Assembly: GCA_018713255.1 (NCBI GenBank)
Contig: DVFL01000005.1
Location: 1-64,000 of the forward strand
Length of the DNA: 64,000 nt
Direction of reading: 5' to 3'
Source of the DNA: Candidatus Cottocaccamicrobium excrementipullorum
GTDB lineage: Bacteria; Bacillota; Clostridia; Lachnospirales; Lachnospiraceae
Under the pieces are notes generated by a model. It saw only the letters and a program-made list of their open reading frames with translations, was not told the DNA's origin and did not search any database. The translations under genes and the position numbers were made by a program. Of this stretch, positions 17,682 through 26,697 are shown one piece after another. Position 1 is the stretch's first letter, and each line of letters opens with the position of its first letter.

Positions 17682-17705
17682 ACCTCGCCAAGTGCTTTCT
17701 GCCTA
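17682..17705 (-). repeat. 24-nt repeat element, copy after rpsN
   Basis: Includes the rpsN TAG stop and, on the minus strand, CACTTGGCGAGGTG, which can fold as a five-base stem with a GGCG loop. The partner copy is at 17198-17221. Confidence 0.7.
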
Positions 17706-17888
17706 CCAGCTTGCTTTCTTTACACCAGGAATCTGGCCCTTGTATGCCAGCTCTCTGAAGCAGATACGGCAGATACCATACTTTCTTAAATAAGCATGTG
17801 GACGACCACAGATTCTGCAACGGTTATATTCTCTGGTAGAGAACTTAGCAGGACGCTGCTGCTTAATCTTCATTGAAGTCTTAGCCAT
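17703..17888 (-). CDS. rpsZ: 30S ribosomal protein S14, zinc-binding type Z
   Basis: 61 aa, the short form. Four cysteines in CRICGRP and CRICFREL (C24, C27, C40, C43) form the zinc ribbon (C+ S14), as opposed to the longer zinc-free type. Ends [11 protein letters not shown], typical of Firmicutes. Order rplE-rpsN-rpsH is standard. Confidence 0.98.
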   Translation of the reverse strand: MAKTSMKIKQQRPAKFSTREYNRCRICGRPHAYLRKYGICRICFRELAYKGQIPGVKKASW

Positions 17889-17904
17889 GGATAAATCCTC
17901 CTAA

Positions 17905-18444
17905 TTATTTAGCAAATGGCATATTAAATAATGTCAACAGTTCACGAGCTTCTTCATCGGTCTTGGCAGTGGTAACGAAAATCACATCCATACCTCTAAC
18001 CTTGTCAACCTTATCATACTCGATTTCCGGGAAGATTAACTGCTCTTTGATGCCCAGTGCGTAGTTTCCTCTTCCATCAAATGCGTTAGGATTAACGCCG
18101 CGGAAGTCACGCACCCGGGGCAGCGCCAGGTTGATCAGACGATCGGCAAACTCATACATTCTCTCGCCCCGAAGGGTTACCTTGCAGCCGATTGCCATGC
18201 CTTCACGAATCTTGAAGTTAGCAACAGATTTCTTTGCTCTGGTGGTAACTGCCTTCTGACCGGAGATGATCTCCAGATCTCTTACAGCAGAATCCAGAAC
18301 CTTAGCATTTTCCTTTGCCTCGCCTACGCCCATGTTGATGACGATCTTGTCTAACTTCGGCACTTCCATAATGTTCTTGTATCCGAACTTTTTGATCATC
18401 GCGTCTACGATTTCATTCTGATAAGTTTCTTTTAATCTAGACAA
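17905..18444 (-). CDS. rplE: 50S ribosomal protein L5
   Basis: 179 aa, 5S rRNA-binding. Motifs [33 protein letters not shown] and the C-terminal [13 protein letters not shown]. Confidence 0.98.
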   Translation of the reverse strand: MSRLKETYQNEIVDAMIKKFGYKNIMEVPKLDKIVINMGVGEAKENAKVLDSAVRDLEIISGQKAVTTRAKKSVANFKIREGMAIGCKVTLRGERMYEFADRLINLALPRVRDFRGVNPNAFDGRGNYALGIKEQLIFPEIEYDKVDKVRGMDVIFVTTAKTDEEARELLTLFNMPFAK

Positions 18445-18467
18445 TTTTAAGCTCCTCCTCTCTGTAA

Positions 18468-18782
18468 TTAGTCAATCACCTTGCCGGTTGCCTTAGCAAC
18501 ACGAACCTTTTTGCCGTCTTTAACGTCAAAGCCAACGCGGGTTGTCTTGCCGTCAACCACCAGCATTACGTTGGAGATGTCAATGGGGCTTTCCTTCTGG
18601 ATAATGCCGCCCTGAGGATTTGCTGCGCTGGGCTTGGTGTGCTTTGTTACCATGTTGCAGCCCTCTACCAGGATCTTACCTGTTTTGGTATCTACATGAA
18701 GGACCTTGCCCTGCTTGTCTTTATCTTTTCCTGCGATTACTTTTACTAAATCGTCTTTTCTGATCTTATGCACAGTGGCCAC
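18468..18782 (-). CDS. rplX: 50S ribosomal protein L24
   Basis: 104 aa, assembly initiator with an N-terminal KOW motif ([17 protein letters not shown]). Confidence 0.98.
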   Translation of the reverse strand: MATVHKIRKDDLVKVIAGKDKDKQGKVLHVDTKTGKILVEGCNMVTKHTKPSAANPQGGIIQKESPIDISNVMLVVDGKTTRVGFDVKDGKKVRVAKATGKVID

Positions 18783-18786
18783 CCCC

Positions 18787-19155
18787 TTATAATACTTCCG
18801 GAGCCAGAGAAACGATCTTCATAAACTGCTTCTCTCTTAACTCTCTTGCTACCGGCCCAAAGATACGAGTTCCTCTTGGGGTCTTGTCATCCTTGATAAT
18901 TACGGCTGCGTTCTCATCAAACTTGATGTAGGAGCCGTCTTTTCTGTGAGCGCCTTTTACCGTACGAACAACAACGGCCTTTACTACATCGCCCTTCTTT
19001 ACAACGCCGCCTGGTGTTGCATCTTTAACGGAAGCGACGATGATATCGCCGATATTTGCATATCTTCTGGTTGAACCGCCCATAACACGGATGCACAGGA
19101 GTTCCTTTGCTCCGGTATTGTCGGCAACCTTAAGTCTGGTTTCCTGCTGAATCAT
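18787..19155 (-). CDS. rplN: 50S ribosomal protein L14
   Basis: 122 aa, intersubunit-bridge protein. Start [19 protein letters not shown] and central [11 protein letters not shown] are diagnostic. Four bases separate it from rplX. Confidence 0.98.
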   Translation of the reverse strand: MIQQETRLKVADNTGAKELLCIRVMGGSTRRYANIGDIIVASVKDATPGGVVKKGDVVKAVVVRTVKGAHRKDGSYIKFDENAAVIIKDDKTPRGTRIFGPVARELREKQFMKIVSLAPEVL

Positions 19156-19179
19156 ACCTGATACTCCTTCCTGAAATAA

Positions 19180-19434
19180 TTATCTGGCCTTCTCAACGAT
19201 CTCAACCAGTCTCCATCTCTTGTCCTTGGACAGCGGTCTGGTCTCCATTACTCTTACGGTATCGCCGATTCCGCACTCGTTATTCTCGTCATGGGCTTTT
19301 AATTTATAGGTCTTCTTTACAATCTTACCAATTAAAGGGTGCTTTACATGGTTCTCAATGGCCACAACAATGGTCTTGTCCATCTTGTTGCTTACCACTT
19401 TACCGGTACGCACTTTTCTTAAATTTCTTTCCAC
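19180..19434 (-). CDS. rpsQ: 30S ribosomal protein S17
   Basis: 84 aa, OB-fold 16S-binding protein. Motif [19 protein letters not shown] and late [18 protein letters not shown]. Confidence 0.98.
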   Translation of the reverse strand: MERNLRKVRTGKVVSNKMDKTIVVAIENHVKHPLIGKIVKKTYKLKAHDENNECGIGDTVRVMETRPLSKDKRWRLVEIVEKAR

Positions 19435-19457
19435 GGCAACTGTTCTCCTTTCCCAAA

Positions 19458-19664
19458 TTACGCCAGCTTCGTCTTCTCAGCGATAACAGTCTGAATGCGG
19501 GCAATGTTCTTGCGAACTTCTTTGATTCTGCTGGTGTTATCTAACTGATTGGTTGCGTTCTGGAATCTTAAATTAAACAGTTCCTTTTTCGCAGCAACTA
19601 ATTCCTGATTTAACTCTGCTGCGGACTTCGCCTTTAACTCTTCAACATACTTATTCGTTTTCAC
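19458..19664 (-). CDS. rpmC: 50S ribosomal protein L29
   Basis: 68 aa, at the exit tunnel, contacting nascent-chain factors. Core [31 protein letters not shown]. The GTG at 19662-19664 is preferred (GGCGGTG six bases upstream); it overlaps the last 14 bases of rplP, so coupling is likely. Another GTG three codons earlier is possible. Confidence 0.95.
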   Translation of the reverse strand: MKTNKYVEELKAKSAAELNQELVAAKKELFNLRFQNATNQLDNTSRIKEVRKNIARIQTVIAEKTKLA

Positions 19665-20091
19665 TGTTATCACCGCCTTCTAACTCTGCCTTAGAAACAA
19701 TCTTGCACTTGCAGGGCAGCTTGTGCATAGCAAGACGCAATGCCTCACGAGCTGTCTCCTCCGGTACGCCGGCGATTTCAAACATCACGCGGCCTGGCTT
19801 AACAACTGCTACCCAGTACTCTAAAGAACCCTTTCCGGAACCCATACGGGTCTCGGCAGGCTTTGCCGTAACAGGCTTATCCGGGAAAATCTTGATCCAA
19901 ACCTTACCACCACGCTTAATGAAACGGGTCATGGCCACACGGGCAGCCTCGATCTGATTGGACTTGATCCAGCAAGGCTCAACAGCGACTAAACCGAACT
20001 CACCATTAGAAATCTTATTTCCTCTCAGCGCCTTGCCAGCCATGCTTCCACGGAACTGCTTACGACGCTTTACTCTCTTAGGCATTAACAT
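19651..20091 (-). CDS. rplP: 50S ribosomal protein L16
   Basis: 146 aa, near the peptidyl-transferase centre. Start [25 protein letters not shown]-like motif at about 77 (here [15 protein letters not shown]). Starts within TAATG at the rpsC stop. Confidence 0.98.
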   Translation of the reverse strand: MLMPKRVKRRKQFRGSMAGKALRGNKISNGEFGLVAVEPCWIKSNQIEAARVAMTRFIKRGGKVWIKIFPDKPVTAKPAETRMGSGKGSLEYWVAVVKPGRVMFEIAGVPEETAREALRLAMHKLPCKCKIVSKAELEGGDNSENE

Positions 20092-20747
20092 TATTTATCG
20101 CTCCCTTCCTTATTTCCCTTAGTTGGAAGAACTTCGCCCTTGTAAACCCACACCTTAACGCCAACCTTGCCGTAGGTGGTGTCGGCCTCAGCGAAACCAT
20201 AGTCAATATCTGCTCTTAAGGTCTGCAGTGGGATTGTGCCCTCGCTGTAGAACTCGGTACGTGCCATATCGGCGCCGCCTAAACGTCCTGCAACTGCGGT
20301 CTTAATTCCCTTAACACCAGCCTTCATAGAACGGCTCATGGTGGACTTCATAGCACGACGGAAGGAAACACGGTTCTCAAGCTGCTGAGCGATAGACTCG
20401 GCAACCAGCTGAGCATCTCTGTCTGGTCTCTTGATTTCCTTAATGTCAATGAATACCTTCTTAGCGGTCATCTTCTGAACTTCGCCTCTTAATTTTTCAA
20501 TCTCGGCGCCGCCCTTGCCGATTACAACGCCCGGCTTTGCGGTATAGATGATGATCTTTACTCTATCAGATGCGCGCTCGATCTCGATTTTGGAGATACC
20601 GGCGCTGTATAATCTCTTCTTCAGGAACTTTCTGATGTCATGATCCTCGATCAGGCAGTCAGCAAAGTCAGCTTCTGCATACCATCTGGAATCCCAGTCT
20701 TTAATAACACCGACTCTCATGCCGTGTGGATTAACTTTCTGTCCCAT
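20091..20747 (-). CDS. rpsC: 30S ribosomal protein S3
   Basis: 218 aa, mRNA-entry helicase region. KH domain with [13 protein letters not shown] (about 76-88) and the C-domain ending near PTKGNKEG. Shares its stop with the rplP start (TAATG). Confidence 0.98.
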   Translation of the reverse strand: MGQKVNPHGMRVGVIKDWDSRWYAEADFADCLIEDHDIRKFLKKRLYSAGISKIEIERASDRVKIIIYTAKPGVVIGKGGAEIEKLRGEVQKMTAKKVFIDIKEIKRPDRDAQLVAESIAQQLENRVSFRRAMKSTMSRSMKAGVKGIKTAVAGRLGGADMARTEFYSEGTIPLQTLRADIDYGFAEADTTYGKVGVKVWVYKGEVLPTKGNKEGSDK

Positions 20748-20761
20748 GTTCTGCCTCCTCC

Positions 20762-21148
20762 TTATCTTTCATTCAGCACAACGGTAATGTGGCTCATTCT
20801 CTTCTCGATGCGGTAAGCCCGGCCCTGTGCTCTTGGGTGAATTCTCTTCATGGTCGGTCCCTTATTTGCGTAGCACTCCTCTACGTATAAGTTCTCACGG
20901 CTCATGTTGTTGTTGTTCTCTGCATTTGCAATGGCAGACTCCAACAGTTTCTTGATTAAGCTGGATGCATATCTTGGGTTATAAGTTACAATTGCCAGTG
21001 CGGTGTTTACGTCCTTGCCGCGGATGGCATCTAATACAAAGCATGCTTTCTGAACAGAAACCCTCGCGTAAGATAACTTGGCGCTTGGTCTGGTGTCCTT
21101 ATTCGCATTTCTTTCTCTCTTAATTTGGGATCTATGTCCTTTAGCCAT
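20762..21148 (-). CDS. rplV: 50S ribosomal protein L22
   Basis: 128 aa, its beta hairpin lines the exit tunnel. The conserved [18 protein letters not shown] lies at about 93-113. Confidence 0.98.
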   Translation of the reverse strand: MAKGHRSQIKRERNANKDTRPSAKLSYARVSVQKACFVLDAIRGKDVNTALAIVTYNPRYASSLIKKLLESAIANAENNNNMSRENLYVEECYANKGPTMKRIHPRAQGRAYRIEKRMSHITVVLNER

Positions 21149-21178
21149 GGATAAAAACCTCCTTTCGAAACGTCTGAA

Positions 21179-21460
21179 TTATCTAACTCCGGATCTCTTC
21201 TCGTCTTTGCCGTGGCCTCTGAAGGTTCTGGTTGCAACGAACTCGCCCAGCTTATGTCCTACCATATCCTCGGTAATATAAACCGGAACGTGCTTTCTTC
21301 CATCGTGAACTGCGATTGTATGACCAACCATCTGCGGGAAAATGGTGGAACGGCGGGACCAGGTTTTGATCACCTGCTTGTCACCGGCGGCGTTCATGGC
21401 ATCTACCTTCTTCAGTAAATGCGCGTCAGCAAATGGTCCTTTTTTTAATGAACGTGCCAT
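21179..21460 (-). CDS. rpsS: 30S ribosomal protein S19
   Basis: 93 aa. Start [19 protein letters not shown] and motif [23 protein letters not shown] (typed in full only in part here) are diagnostic. Confidence 0.98.
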   Translation of the reverse strand: MARSLKKGPFADAHLLKKVDAMNAAGDKQVIKTWSRRSTIFPQMVGHTIAVHDGRKHVPVYITEDMVGHKLGEFVATRTFRGHGKDEKRSGVR

Positions 21461-21478
21461 AGGTTCAAACCTCCTTAA

Positions 21479-22324
21479 TTACTTAATTGTTCTTCCGTCG
21501 CGTCTTCTTACGATCAGCTTGTTAGACTGCTTGTTCTTCTTTCTGGTCTTTAAGCCAAGAGCAGGTTTGCCCCAAGGAGTACTTGGACCTGGACGGCCGA
21601 TACCAGTCTTGCCTTCACCACCACCATGTGGATGGTCGTTGGGGTTCATCACAGAACCGCGAACGGTAGGTCTGATGCCCATGTGACGCTTTCTTCCTGC
21701 TTTACCGATATTGATCAGAGCGTGATCACCGTTGCCAACTACGCCGATGGTAGCGCGGCAGATAATCGGAACCATTCTCATCTCACCGGAAGGAAGTCTT
21801 AAGGTGGCATATTTGCCTTCCTTAGCCATTAACTGAGCAGAGTTTCCAGCGGAACGTACCAGCTGGCCGCCCTTGCCCGGATATAATTCTACGTTGTGAA
21901 TCTCGGTACCAACCGGAATCTGAGACAGAGGCAGGCAGTTTCCAACCTTAGCTTCAGCGGTCTCGCCGCTCATTACCTTCATGCCTACGGTCAGGCCTGC
22001 AGGTGCCAGGATATAAGCCTTCTCGCCGTCTGCATAGCAGATCAAAGCAATGTTGGCTGTTCTGTTCGGATCGTACTCGATGGCGATAACCGTTGCCGGG
22101 ATGCCGTCCTTACGATTTCTCTTAAAGTCAATGATTCTATATTTTCTTCTGCTGCCGCCGCCCTGATGTCTAACGGTAATTTTACCCTGATTGTTACGAC
22201 CTGCGTTCTTCTTTAAGGAAACTACCAGAGATTTCTCTGGGGTAGCCTTGGTGATCTCTGCGAAATCAGAACCGGTCATGTGTCTTCTGGAAGGTGTATA
22301 TGGATTATACTTCTTGATTCCCAT
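21479..22324 (-). CDS. rplB: 50S ribosomal protein L2
   Basis: 281 aa, needed for subunit joining and peptidyl transfer. It has the C-terminal [19 protein letters not shown] segment with the conserved functional histidine (near residue 231). Confidence 0.98.
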   Translation of the reverse strand: MGIKKYNPYTPSRRHMTGSDFAEITKATPEKSLVVSLKKNAGRNNQGKITVRHQGGGSRRKYRIIDFKRNRKDGIPATVIAIEYDPNRTANIALICYADGEKAYILAPAGLTVGMKVMSGETAEAKVGNCLPLSQIPVGTEIHNVELYPGKGGQLVRSAGNSAQLMAKEGKYATLRLPSGEMRMVPIICRATIGVVGNGDHALINIGKAGRKRHMGIRPTVRGSVMNPNDHPHGGGEGKTGIGRPGPSTPWGKPALGLKTRKKNKQSNKLIVRRRDGRTIK

Positions 22325-22494
22325 GACATTTACTCCTTTTTCTAATTTATCACGATATAGTGTTCATCGTATAGGTTCAGCACGCTGGCGTGCTGATACA
22401 GCTGTGTTCACTCATCTAAGCTCGAAAAAACGGCTCAGATTTGTGAACGGCTTTTGTGCTAGGTTCGAAGCTTGCCGCACCAAGCACTCAATGC
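22325..22494 (-). other. Long hairpin-rich rplW-rplB spacer
   Basis: 170 bases without a gene, unusually long inside the S10 operon. A perfect nine-base stem (22377-22385 with 22388-22396, two-base loop) is present, along with GTGAAC/GTTCAC repeats and AACGGCTC-type arms. The 5' end (22474-22498) loosely resembles the 24-nt element seen after rpsH and rpsN. Confidence 0.55.
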
Positions 22495-22794
22495 CTACAG
22501 ACCCTGGAAAATTTCGATTTCCTTGCTGTCCTCGGTCAGCTTTACAATGGCCTTCTTGGTCTTTGCAGTCTTGCCGAAGGTCATTCCTCTTCTCTTGGTC
22601 TTGCCCTCTAAGTTCATGGTGCTTACGGAAGCTACCTTGGTTCCGGGGAACATCTTCTCTACTGCTTCCTTGATCATGCTCTTGTTAGCCTCAGTGTGTA
22701 CCATGAAGGTATACTTCTTGTCAGCCATAGCATTCATGCTCTTCTCCGTAATCACGGGCTTTAAGATTACGTCATAGTACTTAATATCTGCCAT
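22495..22794 (-). CDS. rplW: 50S ribosomal protein L23
   Basis: 99 aa, exit-tunnel rim, docking site for trigger factor and SRP. Motif [15 protein letters not shown] and the [14 protein letters not shown] loop. Its ATG shares a base with the rplD stop (TAATG). Confidence 0.98.
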   Translation of the reverse strand: MADIKYYDVILKPVITEKSMNAMADKKYTFMVHTEANKSMIKEAVEKMFPGTKVASVSTMNLEGKTKRRGMTFGKTAKTKKAIVKLTEDSKEIEIFQGL

Positions 22795-23414
22795 TATGCG
22801 TACACCTCCTCGATGGATGCCACAGCTGCCTTGGTAGCAACTACGGTGTTGTACTTCAGAATGTCGTATACGTTGATGGTTCCAACGGAAGCCGTCTTAA
22901 CATCTGCAATGTTTCTTGCGGATAATACGGTATTCTGATCATTATCAGCTAAAACAACCAGAGCCTTGGATACCTTTAAGTTATCCATTACATTCTGGAA
23001 CTTCTTGGTCTTAATCTCATCGAACTTCAGCTCATCAACTACGATAAACTTGTTCTCATTTACCCGGCTGGTCAGAGCGGACTTAAGCGCTGCTCTCTTC
23101 TCCTTCTTGTTCAGACGGATGGTGTAATCTCTGGGAACTGGAGCGAATACTACGCCGCCGCCGGTCCACTGAGGAGATCTGGTGGAACCCTGTCTTGCAT
23201 GGCCGGTTCCCTTCTGTCTCCAGGGCTTTCTTCCGCCGCCGGATACCTCAGAGCGGGTTTTTGCCTTCTGCGTTCCCTGACGCTTATTTGCAAGCTGGGC
23301 AACCACTGCTAAGTGTACCAGGTGCTCGTTAACCTCCACACCGAATACAGCATCGTTCAGCTCTAATGTGCCAACTTCTTTGCCTTCCATATTAAAAACA
23401 GATACGTTTGCCAT
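22794..23414 (-). CDS. rplD: 50S ribosomal protein L4
   Basis: 206 aa from [13 protein letters not shown], with GGAGG upstream. The tunnel loop carries [22 protein letters not shown]4 autoregulates the S10 operon in enteric bacteria; a comparable leader here is only a hypothesis. Confidence 0.98.
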   Translation of the reverse strand: MANVSVFNMEGKEVGTLELNDAVFGVEVNEHLVHLAVVAQLANKRQGTQKAKTRSEVSGGGRKPWRQKGTGHARQGSTRSPQWTGGGVVFAPVPRDYTIRLNKKEKRAALKSALTSRVNENKFIVVDELKFDEIKTKKFQNVMDNLKVSKALVVLADNDQNTVLSARNIADVKTASVGTINVYDILKYNTVVATKAAVASIEEVYA

Positions 23415-23443
23415 CTGTGTGATCCTCCTTTCCAACTAAAAGC

Positions 23444-24079
23444 TTACTTGGAAACCTTAACGGTCTCTTTAATCGTTACCAGCGCCTTCTTAGGTCCTGG
23501 CACAGCGCCCTTGATCAGAATCAGATTGTTCTCAGCATCAACCTTAACAACCTCAAGATTCTGGATGGTCACCTTCTCATGTCCCATGTGTCCAGGCATT
23601 CCCTTGCCCTTAAATACGCGGCCGGGAGTAGTTGCGGAACCGTTGGAACCCTGATGACGGTGGAACTTGGAACCGTGAGCCATAGGTCCTCTGGACTGTC
23701 CTAATCTCTTGATGGCGCCCTGGAAGCCTTTACCCTTGGAAATTGCGGTTGCATCAATCTTATCGCCAGCAGCGAAGATGTCAGCCTTGATCTCATCCTT
23801 AACAGAGTACTCCTCTGCGTTGTCTAAGCGAAGCTCTCTTACGTATCTCTTGTAAGAAACTCCTGCCTTGTCGAAATGTCCCTTCTGGGGCTTGTTAACC
23901 AGTTTTTCTCTCTTGTCCACAAAGCCAACCTGTACAGCCTTGTAGCCATCGTTCTCCACGGTCTTAACCTGGGTTACTACACAGGGTCCGGCCTGAAGCA
24001 CGGTAACGGGAGTTAATACTCCGTCCTCGTTGAAGATCTGAGTCATGCCGACTTTCGTCGCTAAAATCGCTTTCTTCAT
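23444..24079 (-). CDS. rplC: 50S ribosomal protein L3
   Basis: 211 aa from [16 protein letters not shown] (AGGAGG seven bases upstream; an ATG seven codons earlier lacks an RBS). The loop [15 protein letters not shown] approaches the peptidyl-transferase centre. Second gene of the operon. Confidence 0.98.
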   Translation of the reverse strand: MKKAILATKVGMTQIFNEDGVLTPVTVLQAGPCVVTQVKTVENDGYKAVQVGFVDKREKLVNKPQKGHFDKAGVSYKRYVRELRLDNAEEYSVKDEIKADIFAAGDKIDATAISKGKGFQGAIKRLGQSRGPMAHGSKFHRHQGSNGSATTPGRVFKGKGMPGHMGHEKVTIQNLEVVKVDAENNLILIKGAVPGPKKALVTIKETVKVSK

Positions 24080-24302
24080 CTTTTTACCTCCTGTTTTCAT
24101 GATCTACAGCGGAACGCATTCTGCGTTCATCCTAGAGCAGTCTAATATAGGTGGAACACTATGAACCGCTTCTTTCCAGAAGCCGGTATGTTGATTCCTG
24201 GCCGCATTGGCCTGTCAGGAAGCAGTGTTGCTTTTATATCTAAACCATTCAGGATTTTCTTAATTCAGTGTCCTTTCGGACGGGCGAATCACAAGTTTCC
24301 AA
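24080..24302 (-). other. Long hairpin-rich rpsJ-rplC spacer
   Basis: About 220 bases with no gene apart from the rplC RBS. Hairpins: GAACGCA/TGCGTTC (24112-24118 with 24122-24128) and TTCCTGGCC/GGCC..CAGGAA (24195-24203 with 24209-24221). Neither is followed by a U run. Confidence 0.55.
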
Positions 24303-24623
24303 TCAGCCCTTGTTCTTCATCTTAATGTCGATGTAAACGCCTGCAGGCATCTCTAACTTGGACAGGGCGTCTACGGTCTTCTGGCTGGGAGAAATGATAT
24401 CGATCAGTCTCTTGTGGGTTCTCTGCTCGAACTGCTCTCTGGAATCTTTGTACTTGTGTACGGCGCGCAGGATGGTTACCACTTCCTTCTTGGTAGGTAA
24501 CGGCACCGGTCCGCTCACCTGAGATCCGGTTTTCTTTACAGTTTCGATAATTTTTCCAGCAGACTGATCTACCAGCTGGTGATCGTATGCCTTTAATGTG
24601 ATTCTCATTACTTGACTTGCCAT
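24303..24623 (-). CDS. rpsJ: 30S ribosomal protein S10
   Basis: 106 aa, 30S head protein and NusG/NusB partner. Start [19 protein letters not shown] with AAGGAGG upstream; conserved [11 protein letters not shown] and RTHKRLIDI. The frame stays open another 130 codons upstream, but that region lacks S10-like sequence and includes the promoter. First gene of the S10 operon; the str genes are not upstream. Confidence 0.98.
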   Translation of the reverse strand: MASQVMRITLKAYDHQLVDQSAGKIIETVKKTGSQVSGPVPLPTKKEVVTILRAVHKYKDSREQFEQRTHKRLIDIISPSQKTVDALSKLEMPAGVYIDIKMKNKG

Positions 24624-24847
24624 AAAAAAAGTCGCCTCCTTTTCGCACTTTACGAAGTACGACAAGCGGTGACTGTACACGTTCCCGTGTGTGTCGCGAC
24701 CGACCACACGCTGTTTCTGCCGGTATGAGCAGATGTTTAATTTGGTACAGTGACTTGTCGCCAGTTTTCTAACTTGACATTCGCTCCACGGAAAACCTGC
24801 CACATATCTGGCAGCAACCTCACGTTTCATCGCTATCATGCCACAGC
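24624..24847 (-). promoter_or_regulatory. Structured 5' leader of the S10 operon
   Basis: About 220 nt between the predicted transcription start and rpsJ. A long-range pairing joins 24745-24759 with 24661-24678 (six plus seven base pairs around an internal loop). Inside it is a GTGTG/CACAC hairpin (24687-24709), and further upstream a CTGCCA/TGGCAG hairpin (about 24798-24815). This could be an attenuation or autoregulatory leader. The wider gene-free stretch 24624-25041 also contains the promoter and the upstream gene's terminator. Confidence 0.5.
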
Positions 24848-24853
24848 CTTTAA

Positions 24854-24882
24854 AGAATAGCATACTTATCCGGATAATGCAA
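24854..24882 (-). promoter_or_regulatory. Promoter of the S10-spc operon
   Basis: Minus strand TTGCAT (24877-24882), 17-base spacer, TATTCT (24854-24859). It is the only good promoter between the wall-protein gene and rpsJ. Confidence 0.8.
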
Positions 24883-24969
24883 GCACTTTTTTCATATTTT
24901 TTCAGGGTTTTTGGCGAGTTTCTTTCGATTTTGGACCAATGTAATTTCCCAGCAGCCTTTCCGAGAACG

Positions 24970-25023
24970 CAGAAAAGCGTCTCAACACTTCTGTCCATGA
25001 ATACAGAATGCATTGAAACGCTT
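24970..25023 (-). terminator. Terminator after third wall-binding-repeat gene
   Basis: Imperfect 20-base stem (24975-24994 with 25003-25023; AAGCGTYTCAA...TTGAGACGCTT) followed by TTTTC on the minus strand. Confidence 0.75.
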
Positions 25024-25041
25024 CCTCGTTATCTCTTCATT

Positions 25042-26430
25042 TTAATAGTACCAATCTCCGCTGTAATATTCCGGCTCAGTAGGTGCTCTTCCTGCTACGT
25101 CAGATACCTCTTCTCCGTCAATCTCCACCACTTTTCCTGCGCTGTTGGTCTTATACTTAAAATCATCAGAATTCTTTACGGTACGGTTCTTGATTACCTT
25201 GCCGGAGGAATTCACTAAAACAGCATAATCCATGGTAGGAAGCTTGATGAGTTCGTAATCATCATTCTCCGCAACCTGAAGCTTTCCTACATAATATAAG
25301 CAGTTATCCTTGATCCCTGTGAAGCCTCTTCCTGCGGAAGTGAAATAAAAGGTGCTTTCTTCTCCGGTATCCTCCATCACCTTCTGCCGTCCAGTATGGG
25401 CCCAGCAGCTGTTCTCATTCTCTCCAAAATAATACGAAGTGAAATTGCTCTCATCCTCGCTGTCCCCCAGATAAACCTTCTGAAGGCCGTAAGCAGGATT
25501 TCCTTCGCTGTTAAACAAATAGGTTTTTCCGCTTACCGTAAGGAGATCTTCTCTTGTAGCAATTCCATCTTCATCCGCCTTGGGAACGCCTTTCGAGCTG
25601 AAATAGTACCAGTGAACTCCGCTGGTATTGCTGTTCAATCCCCTGGGCGCCTCTGCGGTAAACCATCCCGTAACCATCGTGCCGTCGGACTTAAAATATT
25701 TATAGCTGGTAATGGAACTTCCGCCCTCTACATTCTTCCAGCCATACTGCATGGCGCCATCTGTGTTCATGCAGTAGTACTCGCCATCAATGCGGACCAC
25801 ACCATACTCATTTCCACTATTCTCGTCTGGAGTAAGCTTGCGGCCATTGGATTTAAAATAATACCAATATTTTCCGTTATTATCCATCTGGGTGAAGGGA
25901 TCATATTCATTCTCTTCATCCTCGTCATAGGAAGCATCCTCCGGCGGGTCCAAAAGCTGCCATCCAGTTAACATCTGTCCGCTCTCATTGGTGTAATACC
26001 GGTTCTCATCTACCCAGCCGGTCTGCATCACTCCAACATCATTAAAATAGTACCAGACATTGTTAATCTTCTTCCAGCCCTCTTTTACTGCTTCACCATC
26101 GCCGTCGAAATAATACCAGGCGGTGCCGCCGTCTGCCTGAGAGGAACAGTCCTCTTTCAGCCAGCTGTCCGTCACCATGATGCCGTTGCTGTCCACATAA
26201 TATTCGTCATCGATCCAACAGTCCACAGCCATGTATCCGTTCCGGTCCAGGTAGCGGTATTTTCCGTCTGCGCCTTTCTGCCACTCGTTTCTTACAATAT
26301 ATCCGTCCTTATCCTGATACTGCCACTGACCGTTATTCTGTACCCAACCGGCCGCTGCCCAGGAGGAAAATGCTGCTCCTGCGCTGAGAGCTGCCGTCAG
26401 CGCCAGGACTGCCAAACCTTTTTGCTTCAT
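25042..26430 (-). CDS. Secreted choline-binding-type wall-repeat protein
   Basis: 462 aa from MKQKGLAVLALTAALSAG (AAGGAG upstream; a longer frame upstream is ignored). Signal peptide 1-24 ends SSWA-AAG. Almost the whole mature protein is repeats of the YYxxxDGxxxxGW type (for example AWYYFDGDGEAVKEGWKKIN and WYYFNDVGVMQTGW), about 15 units. The C-terminal 80 residues are less regular. No catalytic domain is visible, so it is a wall-attached structural or adhesive protein. It stands alone, with its own promoter and terminator, directly upstream of the S10 operon. Confidence 0.88.
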   Translation of the reverse strand: MKQKGLAVLALTAALSAGAAFSSWAAAGWVQNNGQWQYQDKDGYIVRNEWQKGADGKYRYLDRNGYMAVDCWIDDEYYVDSNGIMVTDSWLKEDCSSQADGGTAWYYFDGDGEAVKEGWKKINNVWYYFNDVGVMQTGWVDENRYYTNESGQMLTGWQLLDPPEDASYDEDEENEYDPFTQMDNNGKYWYYFKSNGRKLTPDENSGNEYGVVRIDGEYYCMNTDGAMQYGWKNVEGGSSITSYKYFKSDGTMVTGWFTAEAPRGLNSNTSGVHWYYFSSKGVPKADEDGIATREDLLTVSGKTYLFNSEGNPAYGLQKVYLGDSEDESNFTSYYFGENENSCWAHTGRQKVMEDTGEESTFYFTSAGRGFTGIKDNCLYYVGKLQVAENDDYELIKLPTMDYAVLVNSSGKVIKNRTVKNSDDFKYKTNSAGKVVEIDGEEVSDVAGRAPTEPEYYSGDWYY

Positions 26431-26510
26431 GTTCAAACGCTCCTTATCTTTACAGGATTCCCGCAAAACGGCTCCTGCTGGTATCAATACCCTTACACAC
26501 TCTGTAATTA

Positions 26511-26539
26511 ATACTACTATATACAAGAAATTTTAGCAA
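26511..26539 (-). promoter_or_regulatory. Promoter of the 462-aa wall-repeat gene
   Basis: Minus strand TTGCTA (26534-26539), 17-base spacer, TAGTAT (26511-26516), about 80 bases before the ATG. Confidence 0.5.
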
Positions 26540-26614
26540 GTTTTTTCCATCGTTTCAACGACATTTCTATTTCGAATTTATTACGTTTTTCTACCGATTT
26601 TCCCCAGCCTTCTC

Positions 26615-26644
26615 TTGACTGGCCTTTGAAGCTTCGTCTATAAT
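26615..26644 (+). promoter_or_regulatory. Promoter of the methyltransferase gene
   Basis: TTGACT (26615-26620), 18-base spacer, TATAAT (26639-26644); divergent from the wall-repeat gene promoter. Confidence 0.8.
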
Positions 26645-26697
26645 GAAATGTACACGATGCCGCCAATCAAGCGGCACACGGCTGATGAAAGGATATT

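Noticed and set aside
24624-25013. In-frame 130-codon N-terminal extension of rpsJ
   Set aside because: It lacks S10-like sequence and includes the operon promoter; the internal ATG has a strong RBS and gives the normal S10 length.
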